Shown: positions 34,446 to 44,473, counted from the first letter of the stretch. The stretch: 64,000 nt of DNA from Rhodovulum sulfidophilum DSM 1374 (GCF_001633165.1 NZ_CP015418.1:1798001-1862000); one strand, 5' to 3'. Notes: generated by a model not told the origin, from the sequence alone. Program-made: numbers and translations.

Positions 34446-35372
34446 TCAGACGCCGAGGCAATGCCGCATGATCGCCTTTTGCGCATGCAGCCGGTTCTCG
34501 GCCTCGTCGAAGACCACCGAATGCGGTCCGTCCATCACCGCGTTGGTGGCTTCTTCGTCGCGATGCGCGGGCAGGCAGTGCATGAACAGCGCGTCGGGCT
34601 TGGCCGCCGCCATCAGCCGCTCGTTCACCTGATAGGGACGCAGCTGATTATGGCGCCGCTCGCGCGCCGATTGCGGATCGTGCATCGACACCCAGGTATC
34701 GGTCACCACCAGATCGGCGCCCTCGACCGCCTTGAGCGGATCGCGTTCGATGACGATATCGGCGCCCTTCGCCCGTGCCGCCTCGACGAAGACCGGTTCC
34801 GGGTCCAGCGGCTGCGGGCCGGTGAAGGTCAGGTCGAAGCCGAACTGCCCGGCGGCCTGGATGAAGGAGGCGCAGACATTGTTGCCGTCGCCCGACCAGA
34901 CCATCTTGCGCCCGGCAATCGGGCCGCGATGTTCCTCGAAGGTCAGCAGGTCGGCCATGATCTGGCAGGGATGGGTGCGGTTGGTCAGCCCGTTGATCAC
35001 CGGCACCGTCGCGTGATCCGCCATCTCCTGCAGCGTCGCCTCTTCGAAGGTCCGGATCATGATCAGGTCGACATAGCGCGACAGCACCCGGGCGGTGTCG
35101 GCGATGGTCTCGCCATGGCCCAGCTGCATGTCCTTGCCCGACAGCACCATGCTCTGCCCGCCCATCTGCCGCACGCCCACGTCGAAGCTGATCCGGGTCC
35201 GGGTCGAGGGCTTCTCGAAGATCAGCGCCACCATCCGGCCGTCAAGCGGGCGGCCGTCATCGGGCGTGGCCTTGGTGCGCCCCGCGCGGGCCTGCTTCAT
35301 CGCATGGGCGCAATCGAGGATCGCCCGCAGATCGGAGGGCGCTGTGCTGTCGATATCGAGAAAATGGGTCAT
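34446..35372 (-). CDS. argF: Ornithine carbamoyltransferase (ArgF)
   Basis: Makes citrulline from ornithine and carbamoyl phosphate in arginine synthesis. It is 308 residues long. The carbamoyl-phosphate site is [15 protein letters not shown] near residue 53, with [13 protein letters not shown] near 130, and the ornithine-site [12 protein letters not shown] near 266. It overlaps argD by ATGA and so is translationally coupled to it. Confidence 0.97.
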   Translation of the reverse strand: MTHFLDIDSTAPSDLRAILDCAHAMKQARAGRTKATPDDGRPLDGRMVALIFEKPSTRTRISFDVGVRQMGGQSMVLSGKDMQLGHGETIADTARVLSRYVDLIMIRTFEEATLQEMADHATVPVINGLTNRTHPCQIMADLLTFEEHRGPIAGRKMVWSGDGNNVCASFIQAAGQFGFDLTFTGPQPLDPEPVFVEAARAKGADIVIERDPLKAVEGADLVVTDTWVSMHDPQSARERRHNQLRPYQVNERLMAAAKPDALFMHCLPAHRDEEATNAVMDGPHSVVFDEAENRLHAQKAIMRHCLGV

Positions 35373-36559
35373 GCCCGGGCCTCCTTCGCGGCAACGGCCG
35401 TCGCGGCCGCATCGAGCCGGGCAACGGCCTCGGCAATCTCTTCGTCGGAAATCGTCAGGGGGGGCAGGATGCGGACCACATTGTCCCCCGCCGGAACCGT
35501 CAGCAGGTGCTGATCGTAGCCCGCCTGCACCACGTCGGTATTGGCCGCGCGGCATTTCAGCCCCAGCATCAGCCCGGACCCGCGCACCGCCTCGAACACC
35601 TCGGGATGGCTCGCCACCAGCCCTTCCAGCCGTTGCCGCAACAGCCCGGCCTTGCGGTTCACCTCGTCGAGGAAGGCGGGATCGGAAATGATGTCGATCA
35701 CCGTCTTGCCGACGGCGCAGGCCAGCGGGTTGCCGCCATAGGTCGAGCCATGGGTGCCCGCACTCATGCCCGAGGCCGCGGCCTCGGTCGCCAGCACCGC
35801 GCCCAGCGGAAAGCCGCCGCCGATGCCCTTGGCGATCATCATGATGTCGGGCGCGGCGCCGGCCCATTCATGGGCAAAGAGCTTGCCGGTCCGGCCCATG
35901 CCGCATTGCACCTCGTCATAGATCAGAAGCGTCCCGGTCTCGTCGCAGAGGTCGCGCAGCCCCTTCAGGCAGGGATCGGGCAGCGGCCGGAGGCCGCCCT
36001 CGCCCTGGACGGGCTCGACCATGATCGCGGCCACGGTCTCGTCGATGGCGTTCTGCAGCACCGAGCCATGGGCGCCGAAGGGCAGGTGGATGAAGCCCGG
36101 CAGAAGCGGCCCGAACCCCTTGGTCATCTTCTCGGTGCCCACCGCCGCGATGGCCGCCGAGGACCGCCCGTGGAACGCGCCCGAGAAGGTGACGATGTTC
36201 ACCCGCTCGGGCTGGCCCTTCTCGTACCAGTATTTCCGGGCCATCTTGACCGCGAGTTCGCAGGCCTCGGTGCCGGAATTGGTGAAGAAGACGGTGTCGG
36301 CGAAGGTCTTCTCGACCAGCGCGTCGGCCAGGGCCTCCTGCTCGGGGATGTGGTAGAGGTTCGACAGGTGCCAGATCCGGTTCGCCTGGGCGGTCAGCGC
36401 CGCCACCAGTGCCGGGTTGGCATGGCCGAGCGCATTCACCGCGATCCCGGCGCCGAAATCCAGGTATCGGGTGCCGTCGGTCGCGACAAGCCAGGAGCCT
36501 TCGCCGGTCTCGAAGCTGAGCGGCGCGCGGTTATAGATCGGCAGGACGGACGGAACCAT
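35369..36559 (-). CDS. argD: Acetylornithine aminotransferase (ArgD)
   Basis: PLP-dependent aminotransferase of 396 residues, producing N-acetylornithine (and possibly serving lysine synthesis). It shows [19 protein letters not shown] near residue 93, [20 protein letters not shown] with the cofactor Asp, and the PLP-binding Lys in [15 protein letters not shown] near 243. AAGGA precedes the ATG. It forms an operon with argF. Confidence 0.96.
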   Translation of the reverse strand: MVPSVLPIYNRAPLSFETGEGSWLVATDGTRYLDFGAGIAVNALGHANPALVAALTAQANRIWHLSNLYHIPEQEALADALVEKTFADTVFFTNSGTEACELAVKMARKYWYEKGQPERVNIVTFSGAFHGRSSAAIAAVGTEKMTKGFGPLLPGFIHLPFGAHGSVLQNAIDETVAAIMVEPVQGEGGLRPLPDPCLKGLRDLCDETGTLLIYDEVQCGMGRTGKLFAHEWAGAAPDIMMIAKGIGGGFPLGAVLATEAAASGMSAGTHGSTYGGNPLACAVGKTVIDIISDPAFLDEVNRKAGLLRQRLEGLVASHPEVFEAVRGSGLMLGLKCRAANTDVVQAGYDQHLLTVPAGDNVVRILPPLTISDEEIAEAVARLDAAATAVAAKEARA

Positions 36560-37839
36560 CAGGGAAATCCTTCGGAAAAGAGGCCTTATGGGTGCCTCGG
36601 GCGACAGTACGTGTCAATTGTCTTCGGAAAGGTGCCGGGGCACGGAGGGGAAAGGTCGGGATATTGCGTGGGCGCAGGCGGAGGCGGCCGGCTCAGAGAC
36701 GGCGGCGGCGTCGGCGCAGGGAGAGATGAACGCAACGGGTCATGCTGAGCGCCTTTAGCGGGAAAAACCGGCCCTGTCCAGACGATCCGTCGCCGCATCG
36801 CCCGGGCGCGTTGGCCGGGTCCGTCCGTCGGCATCGGCGACGCGCGTCCGGGCGATGGCATGCGGCAGCCTGGTCCTCGTCCGGGCTTCGGGCGCTGGAT
36901 CATGCGGCTCGGCCTCGCGGGCGGGCGCCGCGGCCGGTCCTCTGGCGCGCGCTCCGGTCACGCTGCGCCTCTCGCGGGGCGCCTGTCGCTTCCGCTTGTT
37001 CGGAAACCGCATGCGCGAAGGCAGATGGTCTTGGCCGCACCCGGAGCCATGGCCCCCGGCCTCGGGAAGGCGATGGCCCGACAGGCAAGGTGGGCAGGAT
37101 GGCGGGACCGGCGCCTTGCAGCAATGTCGGAGCAGGCAGACAGGTAAGCGGCGGGGTGTTGCGGCGAGCGCCAGCGGTGCTCGGGCGGACGGTTCATGTT
37201 CCGAACGCGGCACCATGCCCGGTCCTCCGGGGCGGCCATGGAGCAAGAAAACCGGCTCATGACATTGCAGTCCATGGCGTAGAAGGGGGACGGACAAGGG
37301 CATGAGACGGGCCTCAGCCGGTTTGCGGCGCTCCTGTCATACACCCCGCCTGCGGTTTCCCGGGGGAGCTATTACGCGCGGTGGCAGGATGTTGAGTGCC
37401 GGATATGGCCTTGAGCGGTCCCGGCATGTCCGGTCGGCGCGTCTGGCCGGAATTGCGCGTCTGCGATGAGGGATGTGCAAGGCCGTTGCTCGGTCCCGTC
37501 GCGGGGCCGGGTCTGGATGACCCGCTCGGCCTTGCCGCCGGTCTTCGGCGCGAAAGGGCAGGGGCGAGGCAACGGATCGCCGGTCAGCGCGGCATCTTGC
37601 GGAAGCGGCGCGAAGGGGAGGCCGCCTTGACCGGTCATCGCGCGCGGCCGTGCGGCCCTGCTGCCGACATCGCTGCGCGGCGTCCCGGTCTCGGCCCGTC
37701 GGAGCGGACCCGGCCCTTTTCGCTCTGCGCCGCTCCGCGGCGGGGCGTGGCGCAGGGGCAGGGGCCAATGGACAAATGCGGGCCGCTTCTCCCTTATGGG
37801 GGCGGGCCCGGACCGGTCCGGGATGCAAAGGAGCCCGCA
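36560..37839. other. 1.28-kb stretch with no recognisable gene
   Basis: Open frames on both strands overlap heavily, have low-complexity Arg/Pro/Ala translations and lack ribosome-binding sites, so none is credible. Third-position composition does not favour any frame. No transposase or domain remnant could be identified. The first part must hold the argD promoter and the last part the promoter of the acetyltransferase operon. This is the longest empty stretch in the window. Confidence 0.5.
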
Positions 37840-38631
37840 ATGACCCAGGATCTGCCCCTCGGCGCGCCGCTTCCCGGCTGGAGCCCGCCGCCCCGCCCCG
37901 ATCGCGACAGCCTTGCCGGGCGGTATTGCCGGCTCGAGCCGCTCTCGCGCGACCATGCCGCCGAGCTGCATGCCGCCCAGCTGCTCGATGGCTCGATCTG
38001 GACCTATCTGCCCTATGGCCCGTTCCCGGACGAAGCGGCGCTGGCCGACTGGATCGCCCGGGACGCCTCTGGGGCGGACCCGCTGTTCTTCGCGGTGCGC
38101 GAGGCGGTTTCGGGCCGGGCGCTGGGCGTGCTCAGCTATCTGCGGATCGCGCCCGGGGCCGGATCGATCGAGATCGGCCATGTGAATTTCTCGGCGCCGC
38201 TGCAACGGCGTCCGGCCGCGACCGAGGCGGTGACGCTGCTGATCGGCCGGGCCTTCGCGCTGGGCTACCGGCGGCTCGAATGGAAGTGCAACGCGCTGAA
38301 CCGGGCGTCGCGCCGGGCGGCCGAACGCTACGGGCTGAGCTACGAGGGCGTCTTCCGCCAGGCCGCGGTGGTCAAGGGGCGGAACCGCGACACCGCCTGG
38401 TTCGCCGCCATCGATGCCGAGTGGCCGGCGCTGAAGGCGGCCTACGAGACCTGGCTCGACCCGGCCAATTTCGATGCCGGGGGGCGGCAGATCGTCCCGC
38501 TGTCAGAGCTGACCCGGCCGATTCTCGCGGCCCGCGACCCCGCGCTTGCCTCCGGTCCCGAGGCGGGTCTTGCGTCGCGGGACGGCAGGCCGGATAACCC
38601 GGGCGAACATCATCAGGAGGATCAGGGATGA
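37840..38631 (+). CDS. GNAT-family N-acetyltransferase
   Basis: A 263-residue acetyltransferase of the RimJ/RimL-like branch. Typical: RYCRLEPLSRDHAAELHAAQ near residue 28, GSIEIGHVNFSAPLQRRPAA near 107, then EAVTLLIGRAFALGYRRLEW and KCNALNRASRRAAERYGLSY. The C-terminal 50 residues extend beyond the domain. AAAGGAG lies 6 bases before the ATG. It overlaps mce by ATGA. The substrate is unknown. Confidence 0.9.
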   Translation: MTQDLPLGAPLPGWSPPPRPDRDSLAGRYCRLEPLSRDHAAELHAAQLLDGSIWTYLPYGPFPDEAALADWIARDASGADPLFFAVREAVSGRALGVLSYLRIAPGAGSIEIGHVNFSAPLQRRPAATEAVTLLIGRAFALGYRRLEWKCNALNRASRRAAERYGLSYEGVFRQAAVVKGRNRDTAWFAAIDAEWPALKAAYETWLDPANFDAGGRQIVPLSELTRPILAARDPALASGPEAGLASRDGRPDNPGEHHQEDQG

Positions 38632-39032
38632 TCGGCCGTCTCAACCATGTCGCCATCGCCGTGCCGGATCTGGAAGCCGCCTCGGCGCAATATGCCGAAA
38701 CGCTGGGAGCAAAGGTCGGCGCGCCGCAGGACGAACCCGATCACGGCGTGACCGTGGTCTTCATCGAGCTGCCCAACACCAAGATCGAGCTGCTTTTCCC
38801 GCTGGGCGAGGCAAGCCCGATCAAGGGCTTTCTCGACAAGAACCCCTCGGGCGGCATTCACCATATCTGCTACGAGGTCGAGGACATCCTCGCCGCCCGC
38901 GACCGGCTCAAGGACCAGGGCGCGCGGGTGCTGGGCTCGGGCGAGCCGAAGATCGGCGCCCATGGCAAGCCGGTGCTGTTCCTGCATCCCAAGGATTTCA
39001 ACGGCACGCTGATCGAGCTGGAACAGGTCTGA
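38628..39032 (+). CDS. mce: Methylmalonyl-CoA epimerase
   Basis: Interconverts (R)- and (S)-methylmalonyl-CoA in propionyl-CoA or ethylmalonyl-CoA metabolism. It is 134 residues long with two vicinal-oxygen-chelate modules. Metal ligands are recognisable: His in RLNHVAIAVPD, His in GGIHHICYEVED, and Glu in TLIELEQ. The length matches the family. It is coupled to the acetyltransferase gene by a 4-bp overlap; meaB of the same pathway is 7 kb away. Confidence 0.95.
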   Translation: MIGRLNHVAIAVPDLEAASAQYAETLGAKVGAPQDEPDHGVTVVFIELPNTKIELLFPLGEASPIKGFLDKNPSGGIHHICYEVEDILAARDRLKDQGARVLGSGEPKIGAHGKPVLFLHPKDFNGTLIELEQV

Positions 39033-39068
39033 GCCTAGGGAAGAGGCCCGGCGCTCAGGCCCCGGGCC

Positions 39069-39680
39069 TCAGCCGGTCTTGCGGCCGATCTTCGGCTCGG
39101 TTCCGGTCAGCAGGCGGCGGATGTTGGCGTGGTGGCGGATGAAGATCAGCACCGCCAGCACCGCCCCCAGCAGAACGGTTTCGCCCCGGCCCAGAAGGAT
39201 CGCCCAGACCGGCGCCAGCGCGGCCGCGGCCAGCGCCGAAAGCGAGGAATAGCGGAAGGCGGCGGCAAAGGCCGCCCAGGTGGCGCAGGCGGCGATCCCC
39301 ACCGGCCAGGCCAGCGCCAGCAGCGTGCCCAGGAAGGTCGCGACCCCCTTGCCGCCCCGGAAGCCCAGATAGACCGGGAAGAGATGCCCCAGAAAGGCCG
39401 CGCCGCCCGCGATCTGGGCCGCGTCCTCGCCCGCGAGCGCCCGCGCGATCAGCACCGCGATGCCGCCCTTGCCCGCATCCAGCACCAGCGTCAGGAAGGC
39501 CGCCAGCTTGTTGCCGGTGCGCAGCACATTGGTCGCGCCGATATTGCCCGAGCCGATCTTCCGAAGGTCGCCCAGCCCGAACAGCCGCGCCATGACGATG
39601 CCGAAGGGCACCGCCCCCAGCAGGTAGCCGCAGAGCCCGAAAAGCGCCAGCAGCAGGAGGGGCGTGTCGATCATCGGCAT
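39069..39680 (-). CDS. plsY: Glycerol-3-phosphate acyltransferase PlsY
   Basis: Transfers an acyl group from acyl phosphate to glycerol-3-phosphate, the first step of phospholipid synthesis. It is 203 residues long with about five membrane helices. The three PlsY motifs are present: GSGNIGATNVLR near residue 43, FPVYLGFRGGKGVATFLG near 103, and FRYSSLSAL with the later RHHANIRRLLTGTE. The ATG at 39680 has GGAG 9 bases upstream. Last gene of the pyrB operon, 4 bp after the dihydroorotase homologue. Confidence 0.95.
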   Translation of the reverse strand: MPMIDTPLLLLALFGLCGYLLGAVPFGIVMARLFGLGDLRKIGSGNIGATNVLRTGNKLAAFLTLVLDAGKGGIAVLIARALAGEDAAQIAGGAAFLGHLFPVYLGFRGGKGVATFLGTLLALAWPVGIAACATWAAFAAAFRYSSLSALAAAALAPVWAILLGRGETVLLGAVLAVLIFIRHHANIRRLLTGTEPKIGRKTG

Positions 39681-39684
39681 CGGA

Positions 39685-40959
39685 TCAGTCTCCGCCGTGG
39701 ACGCGGGTTCCGGCGACCCAGGTGCCGAGCACGCGGCCCTCCATCCGGGCACCGTCGAACGGCGTGTTCTTCGATTTCGATTTCAGCGCGAAGCGGTCCA
39801 GCACGAAGGGCGCGTCGGGGTCGAACAGCACCAGATCGGCCGGGGCGCCGCGGGCCAGCCGCCCGGTCGGCAGGCCGAGCCGCGTCGAGGGGTTCAGCGC
39901 CAGCGCGCGCCAGAGCTGGGGCAGCGTGATCGCCCCGGCATGATAAAGCCGCATCGCCGCCGGCAGGAGGGTTTCCAGCGCGACCGCGCCAGAGGCTGCC
40001 TCTTCATAGGGCAGGCGTTTCGATTCCTCGTCCTGCGGCGTGTGCATCGACGAGATCACGTCGATCAGCCCCGAGGCCACGGCCTCGACCAGCGCGACCC
40101 GGTCGGTCTCGGCCCGGAGCGGCGGCTTGACCTTGAAGAAGGTGCGGTAGTCGCCGACATCGAACTCGTTCAGCGTCAGGTGATGGATCGAGACGCCCGC
40201 GGTCACGTCGCGGCCATTGGCCTTGGCGCGGTCAAGCGCGGGCAGGGCGCGGGCGGTGGTGATCTGGTCGGCATGGTAGCGCACGCCGGTCAGCTCGACG
40301 AGGCCCATGTCGCGGTCGAAGCCCATCCTCTCGGCCAGCGCGGGCACCGAGGGCAGGCCGCGCAGCGAGGCGAACTTGCCCGAGGTCGCGGCGGCCCCCG
40401 CCGACAGGCCCGGATCCTGCGGATGCGCCATCACCAGCGCGCCCAGCGAGCGGGCATAGCTCATCGCCCGGCTCAGCACCTTGCTGTCGGTGACGACATG
40501 GTCGCCATCGGTGAAGGCCACGGCGCCGGCGTCGAGCAGGAAGCCGATCTCGACCATCTCGCGGCCCGCGCGGCCCTTGGTCAGCGCGGCCATCGGCTTG
40601 ATCCGGACCGGCGAGACCTCGCGCGCGCGGCGGCTGACGAATTCCAGCACCTCGGGCGTGTCGATGGCGGGCAGGGTATCGGGGCGGATGACCATGGTGG
40701 TGACGCCGCCCGCCGCCGCCGCCAGCCCGGCCGAGCGGAAGCTTTCCTTGTGGCGTTCGCCCGGCTCGCAGACCTTGACGCCGATATCGACGATGCCGGG
40801 GGCGAGGCAGGCGCCCTTGCAGTCGATGACCTGGTCGCAATCGGGCGGCGCGTCATGGCCCTTGTCGAGAACGGTGCCGCCGCCGGTCAGAAGCCATCCC
40901 GTGCTGTCGGTTCCGGCCTCGGGGTCGATCAGGCGGGCATTGGAAAAGACGGTTCTCAT
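39685..40959 (-). CDS. pyrC: Dihydroorotase homologue, probably inactive (PyrC'/PyrX type)
   Basis: A 424-residue amidohydrolase of the class I dihydroorotase family. The zinc-binding D-x-H-x-H motif is replaced by DIGVKVCEPG (residues about 58-67), and the catalytic-Asp motif normally TDHAP reads SSMHTP near residue 305. Thus both histidines and the catalytic Asp are missing, although the fold is intact (AAAAGGVTTMVIRPDT, KVKPPLRAETDRVALVEAV). In Pseudomonas, similar inactive homologues encoded beside pyrB hold the aspartate carbamoyltransferase dodecamer together; this gene's position in the pyrB operon suggests the same. An active dihydroorotase is expected elsewhere. Confidence 0.88.
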   Translation of the reverse strand: MRTVFSNARLIDPEAGTDSTGWLLTGGGTVLDKGHDAPPDCDQVIDCKGACLAPGIVDIGVKVCEPGERHKESFRSAGLAAAAGGVTTMVIRPDTLPAIDTPEVLEFVSRRAREVSPVRIKPMAALTKGRAGREMVEIGFLLDAGAVAFTDGDHVVTDSKVLSRAMSYARSLGALVMAHPQDPGLSAGAAATSGKFASLRGLPSVPALAERMGFDRDMGLVELTGVRYHADQITTARALPALDRAKANGRDVTAGVSIHHLTLNEFDVGDYRTFFKVKPPLRAETDRVALVEAVASGLIDVISSMHTPQDEESKRLPYEEAASGAVALETLLPAAMRLYHAGAITLPQLWRALALNPSTRLGLPTGRLARGAPADLVLFDPDAPFVLDRFALKSKSKNTPFDGARMEGRVLGTWVAGTRVHGGD

Positions 40960-41402
40960 GCCTCCGGCCCTCCTGCGGCCATCCGTGCCGCCTCGATCCG
41001 GGTCTTCACACCCGCCGGGTCGGCGAGGAACTTGATCAGATGCTTGTCGCCGCCCAGCGTGATGACCTGGGTCGCGGCGCCGATGGTGCGGACCCTGGCG
41101 ATGCTCGAAAGCCGGACCCGCCGCCCGCCGGGCCCCAGCAGGGCGCGGTCGGTCAGCACCCAGCGCGTGCCGAGCTCGTCGCTCATCAGGAAGGCGCCCC
41201 GGACCGCGATCGCCAGCACCGCCGCGACGATCCCGGCCCAGGGGTAGGGATTGCCGGTCGCCGCCAGCAGCACGGTCGCGCCGATCCCGGCCAGAACGGC
41301 GATGATCGCATGGGCCTTGAGATAGGCGCCCCGGTCGGCCCGGAACTGTATCTGCACGGTTTCGCCGTCTTCCAGCGGAGCCTCGGTCTTGGGATCAAAC
41401 AT
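40956..41402 (-). CDS. PH-like membrane protein in the pyrB operon
   Basis: A 148-residue protein with two membrane helices (about residues 30-50 and 53-75, [16 protein letters not shown] and [17 protein letters not shown]). These are followed by a bacterial-PH-type domain ([40 protein letters not shown]). The ATG at 41402 lies inside the end of pyrB and has GGGGAGG 6 bases upstream. It overlaps the dihydroorotase homologue by ATGA. Its role in the operon is unknown. Confidence 0.75.
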   Translation of the reverse strand: MFDPKTEAPLEDGETVQIQFRADRGAYLKAHAIIAVLAGIGATVLLAATGNPYPWAGIVAAVLAIAVRGAFLMSDELGTRWVLTDRALLGPGGRRVRLSSIARVRTIGAATQVITLGGDKHLIKFLADPAGVKTRIEAARMAAGGPEA

Positions 41403-42345
41403 GAGCTGCCTCCCCGGCCGCGCGCAGGTTCCGCGCCAACAGGTCCATGCAGGCCATCCGGACCGCAACCCCCATCTCGACCTGGTCCTGGATCACCGAT
41501 CGGTTGATGTCGTCGGCCAGCGTGCCGTCGATCTCGACGCCGCGGTTCATCGGCCCGGGATGCATGACGATGGCGTCCTCCCTGGCATAGGCCAGCTTCT
41601 CGGCATCGAGCCCGAAGCGGTGGTAATATTCGCGTTCCGAGGGGATGAAGCCGCCATCCATCCGCTCTTTCTGCAGCCTCAGCATCATCACCACATCGGC
41701 ACCTTCGAGGCCCTCTTTCATGTCGTCATAGATCTCGACCCCCAGATCGGCCGCGCCCGAGGGGATCAGCGTCGGCGGCCCGATCAGCCGCACCCGGTTC
41801 TCCATCTTGCCGAGCAGAAGCAGGTTCGACCGCGCGACCCGGCTATGGGCGATGTCGCCGCAGATCGCGACCGTCAGGCGCTGGATCCGACCCTTGGCGC
41901 GGCGGATCGTCAGCGCGTCGAGCAACGCCTGGGTCGGGTGCTCGTGGCGGCCGTCGCCGGCGTTGATGACGGCGCAATTGACCTTCTGGGCCAGCAGATC
42001 GACCGCGCCCGAATGCGGATGGCGCACCACCAGCAGATCGGGATGCATCGCGTTCAGCGTCAGCGCCGTGTCGATCAGCGTCTCGCCTTTTTTGATGGAA
42101 CTGGCCTGCATCGCCATGTTCATCACATCGGCGCCGAGGCGCTTTCCGGCGATCTCGAAGCTGGACTGGGTCCGGGTCGAGGCCTCGAAGAACATGTTGA
42201 TCTGGGTCAGCCCCGCCAGCACATCGGCATGCTTCGTGGCGCCGCGGCTGAGATCGACATAGCTTTCGGCCAGGTCGAGGATGATGCGGATGTCCCAGGG
42301 GCTGAGATGCTCGATGCCAAGCAGGTGACGCGCGCGAAATTCCAT
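41395..42345 (-). CDS. pyrB: Aspartate carbamoyltransferase catalytic subunit (PyrB)
   Basis: Commits carbamoyl phosphate to pyrimidine synthesis. It is 316 residues long. [20 protein letters not shown] near residue 51 is the carbamoyl-phosphate site, with [20 protein letters not shown] near 132 and [14 protein letters not shown] near 266. The ATG follows GGAGG. There is no pyrI regulatory gene; the adjacent inactive PyrC homologue probably provides the structural partner. Confidence 0.96.
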   Translation of the reverse strand: MEFRARHLLGIEHLSPWDIRIILDLAESYVDLSRGATKHADVLAGLTQINMFFEASTRTQSSFEIAGKRLGADVMNMAMQASSIKKGETLIDTALTLNAMHPDLLVVRHPHSGAVDLLAQKVNCAVINAGDGRHEHPTQALLDALTIRRAKGRIQRLTVAICGDIAHSRVARSNLLLLGKMENRVRLIGPPTLIPSGAADLGVEIYDDMKEGLEGADVVMMLRLQKERMDGGFIPSEREYYHRFGLDAEKLAYAREDAIVMHPGPMNRGVEIDGTLADDINRSVIQDQVEMGVAVRMACMDLLARNLRAAGEAAHV

Positions 42346-42442
42346 GGAGCCTCCGACCTGATTGGCCCGCTTATAGAAACGGGGCGCGGCAGGGGCAAGG
42401 GAGGCATTGCCGAGCCCTCTGCGGCAGCATAGCCTAGGCGCC

Positions 42443-43240
42443 ATGGACCCCGCACTGACCCCGCATGACGCCCTGGCGCTTCTGGCCTGGCAGGTCGATC
42501 TCGGCGCGACCGAGGCGATCTGCGAGACCCCCGTGAACCGCTATGAGGAAGTCCGCCCCGCGCCGGCCCCGGCCCCGGCAGCGGCGGCGCGTCCGGGACC
42601 GTCGGCCCCGGTTCCGCCCGCCCGGCCCGCGGCGGTCGATCCGGTGGCGGTGGCGCAAGGTGCGGCCGCGGCGGCCACCGATCTCGAGGGGCTGGCGGCG
42701 GCGATGGCGGCCTATGAGCTCTGCGAGCTGAAGAAAGGCGCGCGCAACCTCGTCTTTTCCGATGGCAACCCGAAGGCGCGGGTGATGGTGATCGGCGAGG
42801 CCCCGGGCCGGGACGAGGATCTGCAGGGCAAGCCCTTCGTCGGCCGTGCCGGGCATCTTCTCGACCTGATGTTCGCCCAGATCGGGCTGGGGCGGGGCGA
42901 TCCGGCGGCCGAGCGCGCGCTTTACATCACCAATGTCCTGCCCTGGCGGCCGCCGCAGAATCGCGACCCCGAGGCAGGCGAGGTCGCGATGATGCTGCCT
43001 TTCCTCGAGCGGCACGTGGATCTGGTCGATCCCGATATCCTGGTCTTGATGGGCAATCATTCCTGCGGCGCGCTTCTGGGTCGGAAGGGCATCACCCGGC
43101 TGCGCGGCCGCTGGGTCGAGGCGCTGGGCCGGCCCGCGCTGCCGATGTTCCACCCAGCCTATCTGCTGCGCACCCAGCTGGCCAAGCGCGATGCCTGGCA
43201 CGATCTTTTGATGCTGCAGGCGCGGCTGCGGGGGGGGTGA
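42443..43240 (+). CDS. Uracil-DNA glycosylase, family 4-like, lacking most cluster ligands
   Basis: A 265-residue base-excision repair enzyme. A Pro/Ala-rich linker (residues about 35-70) precedes the catalytic domain. Motif 1 is [20 protein letters not shown] (near residue 120) and motif 3 is FHPAYLL (near 236). Family 4 enzymes bind a 4Fe-4S cluster with four cysteines. Here only the one in YELCELK remains: the others correspond to Tyr, Trp (VLPWRPPQN) and Met (EVAMMLPF). It is probably a cluster-free variant. The 1-bp overlap with the next gene marks an operon. Confidence 0.88.
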   Translation: MDPALTPHDALALLAWQVDLGATEAICETPVNRYEEVRPAPAPAPAAAARPGPSAPVPPARPAAVDPVAVAQGAAAAATDLEGLAAAMAAYELCELKKGARNLVFSDGNPKARVMVIGEAPGRDEDLQGKPFVGRAGHLLDLMFAQIGLGRGDPAAERALYITNVLPWRPPQNRDPEAGEVAMMLPFLERHVDLVDPDILVLMGNHSCGALLGRKGITRLRGRWVEALGRPALPMFHPAYLLRTQLAKRDAWHDLLMLQARLRGG

Positions 43241-43866
43241 TGGGGCCGGTCGATCTTCTGACGCTTGCGGCCTTCGTGCCGGCGGCGCTGGCGCTGAACC
43301 TGACGCCCGGGGCCGACATGATGTTCTGCCTGGGTCAGGGGCTGCGGGGCGGTCCGCGCGCGGCGCTGGCGGCCGATCTGGGCATCGCGCTGGGCGGTTT
43401 CGTCCATGTCACGCTGGCCGGGCTCGGCCTTGGCGCGGTGGTTGCGGCGGTGCCGGGCGCTTTCGAGGCGATCCGCTGGGCGGGCGTCGCCTATCTGCTC
43501 TGGCTGGCCTGGCGGGCGGTCCGGCAGGGCGCGCTGGCCCCGGATCTGCCCGCCGTCTCTCCGCGCCGGGCCTTCCGCGAGGGGCTGACGGTCAATCTGA
43601 CCAATCCCAAGGTGATCCTGTTCGTGCTGGCCTTCCTGCCGCAATTCGTGGTCGTCGAGCGCGGCGCGGTGCTGGCGCAGTTCCTGATCCTCGGGGCCGT
43701 GCTGTCGCTTGGCGGGCTTCTGGTCAATGGCGCGGTCGGGCTGTTCGCCGGGCAGGCGCGGCGGCTTCTGGGGGGCTCGCGCGCCGTGCAGCGCGGTCTC
43801 GGCCTCGTCTCGGCGACAATCTTCACGGCGCTGGCGGTAAGGCTGGCGCTTCTGCAAAAGGGATGA
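43240..43866 (+). CDS. LysE/RhtB-family exporter
   Basis: A 208-residue inner-membrane exporter of amino acids or related metabolites. It has about six hydrophobic helices and the family's N-terminal NLTPGADMMFCLGQGLRGGP near residue 20. NLTNPKVILFVLAFLPQFV, the second conserved segment, is near residue 119. The start could be this ATG or the GTG just before it. It is sandwiched between the glycosylase and moaB with overlaps on both sides. The substrate is unknown. Confidence 0.9.
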   Translation: MGPVDLLTLAAFVPAALALNLTPGADMMFCLGQGLRGGPRAALAADLGIALGGFVHVTLAGLGLGAVVAAVPGAFEAIRWAGVAYLLWLAWRAVRQGALAPDLPAVSPRRAFREGLTVNLTNPKVILFVLAFLPQFVVVERGAVLAQFLILGAVLSLGGLLVNGAVGLFAGQARRLLGGSRAVQRGLGLVSATIFTALAVRLALLQKG

Positions 43867-44411
43867 CCATGGCAGGCATCGACGACAGCAAGGCCTTCGT
43901 GCCGGTCCGGATCGCGGTTCTCACGGTCTCGGATACCCGCAGCCTTGACGAGGACCGGTCCGGCAAGACCCTGGCCGACCGCATCGCGGCGGCGGGCCAT
44001 GTGCTGGCCGACCGCAGGATCCTGAGGGACGAGCGTGCCGAGATCGCGGAGCAGCTTCGCGCCTGGTGCGCCGATCCGGAGATCGACGTGGTGATCTCGA
44101 CCGGGGGCACCGGGCTGACCGGGCGCGACGTCACCGTCGAGGCCCATCGCGATGTCTACGAGAAGGAGATCGAGGCCTTCGGGACGCTGTTCACGCTGGT
44201 CTCCTACGGCAAGATCGGCACCTCGGCGGTGCAGAGCCGCGCCACCGGGGGCGTCGCGCAGGGCACCTACCTGTTCGCGCTGCCGGGCAGCACCGGCGCC
44301 TGCAAGGATGCCTGGGACGAAATCCTGGTGCATCAGCTCGACTATCGCCACCCGCCCTGCAATTTCGTCGAGATCTTTCCGCGACTCGACGAACACCGGC
44401 GACGGAAATAG
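43863..44411 (+). CDS. moaB: Molybdenum cofactor biosynthesis protein MoaB
   Basis: A 182-residue MoaB/Mog-fold protein acting in molybdopterin adenylylation or binding. It shows VPVRIAVLTVSDTRSLDEDR near the start, VVISTGGTGLTGRDVTVEA near residue 75, the SYGKIGTSAVQSRATGG loop, and LFALPGSTGACKDAWDEIL. It overlaps the LysE gene by ATGA. mobA, further along the molybdenum-cofactor pathway, lies 13 kb downstream. Confidence 0.94.
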   Translation: MTMAGIDDSKAFVPVRIAVLTVSDTRSLDEDRSGKTLADRIAAAGHVLADRRILRDERAEIAEQLRAWCADPEIDVVISTGGTGLTGRDVTVEAHRDVYEKEIEAFGTLFTLVSYGKIGTSAVQSRATGGVAQGTYLFALPGSTGACKDAWDEILVHQLDYRHPPCNFVEIFPRLDEHRRRK

Positions 44412-44473
44412 GTGTAGCCGACGTAGGGAATGCGAGCCCCGTCGCGGAGGTTCGGGCAGATCTGACGCCGGAG

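Noticed and set aside
36742..37305. A 187-residue open frame in the gene-free stretch
   Set aside because: Arg/Pro/Ala-rich translation, overlapped by equally long frames on the other strand, no start signal and no family resemblance.
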